The notes under the pieces are model-generated. The model worked only from the letters and a program-made list of their open reading frames with translations. It did no database searches and had not been told where the DNA came from. A DNA stretch of 64,000 nt from Janthinobacterium sp. UMAB-56. GTDB lineage: Bacteria; Pseudomonadota; Gammaproteobacteria; Burkholderiales; Burkholderiaceae_D. Each line of letters starts with the position of its first letter. Position 1 is the stretch's first letter. Where the stretch lies: NCBI RefSeq assembly GCF_900095265.1, contig NZ_LT607654.1:8110-72109 (forward strand), in the 5' to 3' direction. Positions 62,819 to 64,000 of the stretch are shown here, one piece after another. A program made the translations under genes and the position numbers.

Positions 62819-63635
62819 GGTCGCTTTCCTGGCGCTGGGCGCCACGGGCGCGGCGGCGCTTGTCCTCGCGCACGAGCCACCACGTGATACCGGCCACCAT
62901 CAGGGCCAGCGCAAACCACGTCAACGCATACACGAGGTGGTTGTTATGGAAGGAAATGACGGTCAGTCCGCCAACAGGCGCGTCGCTGGCCGTTTCCGAC
63001 TTTTCCTTCGCATCGACGAAATATGGCGCCACGTTGCTCAGCATGTGCGAGGCGCCGATGGCGGCCACGTCGCGCGAATACCAGTGCTGCGTGGCAGGAC
63101 TGTTTTCACGCAGGAAACCGCCGCCCGTCTCGCTGATGCGCAGCAAGCCTTCGATGTGCACAACGCCGGCCGGGGTGCTGGCGGCGATGCTGGCACGCTT
63201 GGGCACGAAGCCACGGTTGACCAGCACGGTGCTGCCATCGGCCAGGCGCAAGGGCGTCACCAGCCAATAGCCGCTGCCCAGTGCTGTCGTTGCCTGCACC
63301 AGGGTATTGAAAATGGGGAGATACGTACCGGAGAGTCGCACATGGCGGTATTCATCCGTTTGTGGCGTAATGCTGGCCCAGGCTGCGGGTCCAGGTGCGT
63401 CCGTTGCGGGCGCATGTACGCGTTGTTCGACGCGCTCGATCAGGTCAAGCTTCCAGAACAGGCGCTTGACTTGCCAGGTGCCCAGGGCACAGAAACCGGC
63501 AAATAAGATCCCCGCCAGCAAGGCCAATGCAATGATTGAATAATGCACAGCCATGCCGCGTGGGCCTGGCGCGGCATCTTGCGATGCAGCGCCAGGGGCG
63601 CGCCCGGTCTTGCTTGGGCGCGGTTGACTCATCAT
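62802..63635 (-). CDS. SURF1-family cytochrome oxidase assembly protein
   Basis: 277 residues. An N-terminal helix and a C-terminal helix (YALTWFALALMVAGITWWLV), with the family motifs LGTWQVKRLFWKLDLIE, YRHVRLSGTYLP and VLVNRGFVP. It helps insert heme into terminal oxidases. It lies between cyoD and regB, supporting the respiratory theme of this end of the window. A basic, Pro-rich N-terminal extension precedes the first helix. Confidence 0.93.
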   Translation of the reverse strand: MMSQPRPSKTGRAPGAASQDAAPGPRGMAVHYSIIALALLAGILFAGFCALGTWQVKRLFWKLDLIERVEQRVHAPATDAPGPAAWASITPQTDEYRHVRLSGTYLPIFNTLVQATTALGSGYWLVTPLRLADGSTVLVNRGFVPKRASIAASTPAGVVHIEGLLRISETGGGFLRENSPATQHWYSRDVAAIGASHMLSNVAPYFVDAKEKSETASDAPVGGLTVISFHNNHLVYALTWFALALMVAGITWWLVREDKRRRARGAQRQESDHAGQD

Positions 63636-64000
63636 GGAGCCGTTTTCGTATGCATGTATTCAGGCATCAGATCCGGCATCATGTTGTGGTTCATGTGGTA
63701 CATCACCCACAGGGAACCGGCCATGGCAATGCCCACGATCATGATGGTGAAGATCAGCGCCATCATGTTCCAGCCACCTTCGGACTTGGTGTTCATGTGC
63801 AGGAAGTACACCATGTGCACCACCACTTGAACCGCCGCGAACGCCAGCAGGACCAGGCCCATGGTGCCCGAGTTGGTGATGGCTTTCGTCATCACCAGCC
63901 AGAATGGAATGGCCGTCAGGATCACCGACAGGATGAAGCCGATGGCGTAGCTTTTCAGGCTGCCATGATCGTGCTGGTCATGGTGGTGGCTATCGCCGTG
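63632..64000 (-). CDS. cyoD: Cytochrome bo3 ubiquinol oxidase subunit IV, 5' partial
   Basis: The readable part is a His-rich N-terminal stretch (SHHHDQHDHGSLKSY) running off the window, then three helices (AIGFILSVILTAIPFWLVM, GLVLLAFAAVQVVVHMVYFLHM, WNMMALIFTIMIVGIAMAGSLWVMY). This matches CyoD, the small structural subunit of the quinol oxidase. Its stop overlaps the SURF1 start by 4 bases. The rest of cyoABC would lie beyond the window. Confidence 0.9.
   Translation of the reverse strand, partial: HGDSHHHDQHDHGSLKSYAIGFILSVILTAIPFWLVMTKAITNSGTMGLVLLAFAAVQVVVHMVYFLHMNTKSEGGWNMMALIFTIMIVGIAMAGSLWVMYHMNHNMMPDLMPEYMHTKTAP

Noticed and set aside
1-64000. CRISPR array, tRNA, rRNA or insertion sequence
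   Set aside because: No regular spaced repeats, no cloverleaf or rRNA-like segment and no transposase or IS terminal repeats were seen by eye.

Overview
The window is about 64 kb of high-GC, densely packed bacterial chromosome. The gene content points to a betaproteobacterium of the order Burkholderiales, most likely the Janthinobacterium/Massilia group of Oxalobacteraceae. Supporting features are a RegB/RegA-type redox system beside SURF1 and a cytochrome bo oxidase subunit, a FisR-controlled sulfide-oxidation locus, mnmH-selD, and codon usage. The assignment is inferred from gene content and style, not from a marker gene. No rRNA, tRNA, CRISPR array or insertion sequence was seen.

Layout. 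1-10.9 kb: catalase-family protein, a LysR/amidase divergent pair, small membrane proteins (one frameshifted), a LytS/LytR-type two-component pair, an NTF2-like protein with a divergent TetR regulator, a secreted GH18 chitinase with a Thr-Pro linker, and an NAD(P)-binding protein. At 10945-10972 there is a strong match to a chromosome-dimer-resolution (dif) site, so this is probably the replication terminus. Directly beside it lies an AT-rich island (about 10.97-13.5 kb) with a 570-aa membrane protein of unknown function and a small Cys-rich protein. 13.5-16 kb: a low-complexity EF-hand protein and an OmpR/EnvZ-like two-component system.

16-22.8 kb is a sulfane-sulfur/sulfide oxidation locus. 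The sigma-54 activator (FisR type) sits between two divergently oriented operons, each with a -24/-12 promoter and CACTGCCA/TGGCAGTG repeats: YeeE/YedE halves, CMD protein and DUF2892 on one side; persulfide dioxygenase, a DUF442-SQR fusion and a TauE/SafE exporter on the other. 23-27 kb is an extracytoplasmic flavin electron-transfer operon (PepSY protein, DUF2271 protein with a flavinylation-like motif, PepSY-flavodoxin-FNR reductase, ApbE) behind a Fur-like site. 27-32.4 kb holds a P-type ATPase, an FMN reductase and an ars operon in which arsB is intact but arsR and arsC are decayed.

32.7-50.9 kb is mixed metabolism: YCII protein, a Fur-box-controlled cytochrome c/FTR1 iron permease, DASS transporter, acyltransferase, ferredoxin-NADP reductase, PfpI protein, a beta-lactamase-like serine hydrolase, an orphan Imm33-type pair, GFA protein, a disordered small protein with a structured leader, DUF3297, lipoproteins, a glutaminyl cyclase, a CidR/CidA/LrgB module and a TetR/TetX-like monooxygenase pair.

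51-57 kb is a selenium locus: mnmH, selD, then a four-gene phosphonate-type ABC transporter of the kind annotated as a putative selenate importer, split by a palindromic repeat element. 57-64 kb: acetyltransferase, secreted small proteins, an AT-rich diguanylate cyclase, RegA/RegB, SURF1, and cyoD running off the end.
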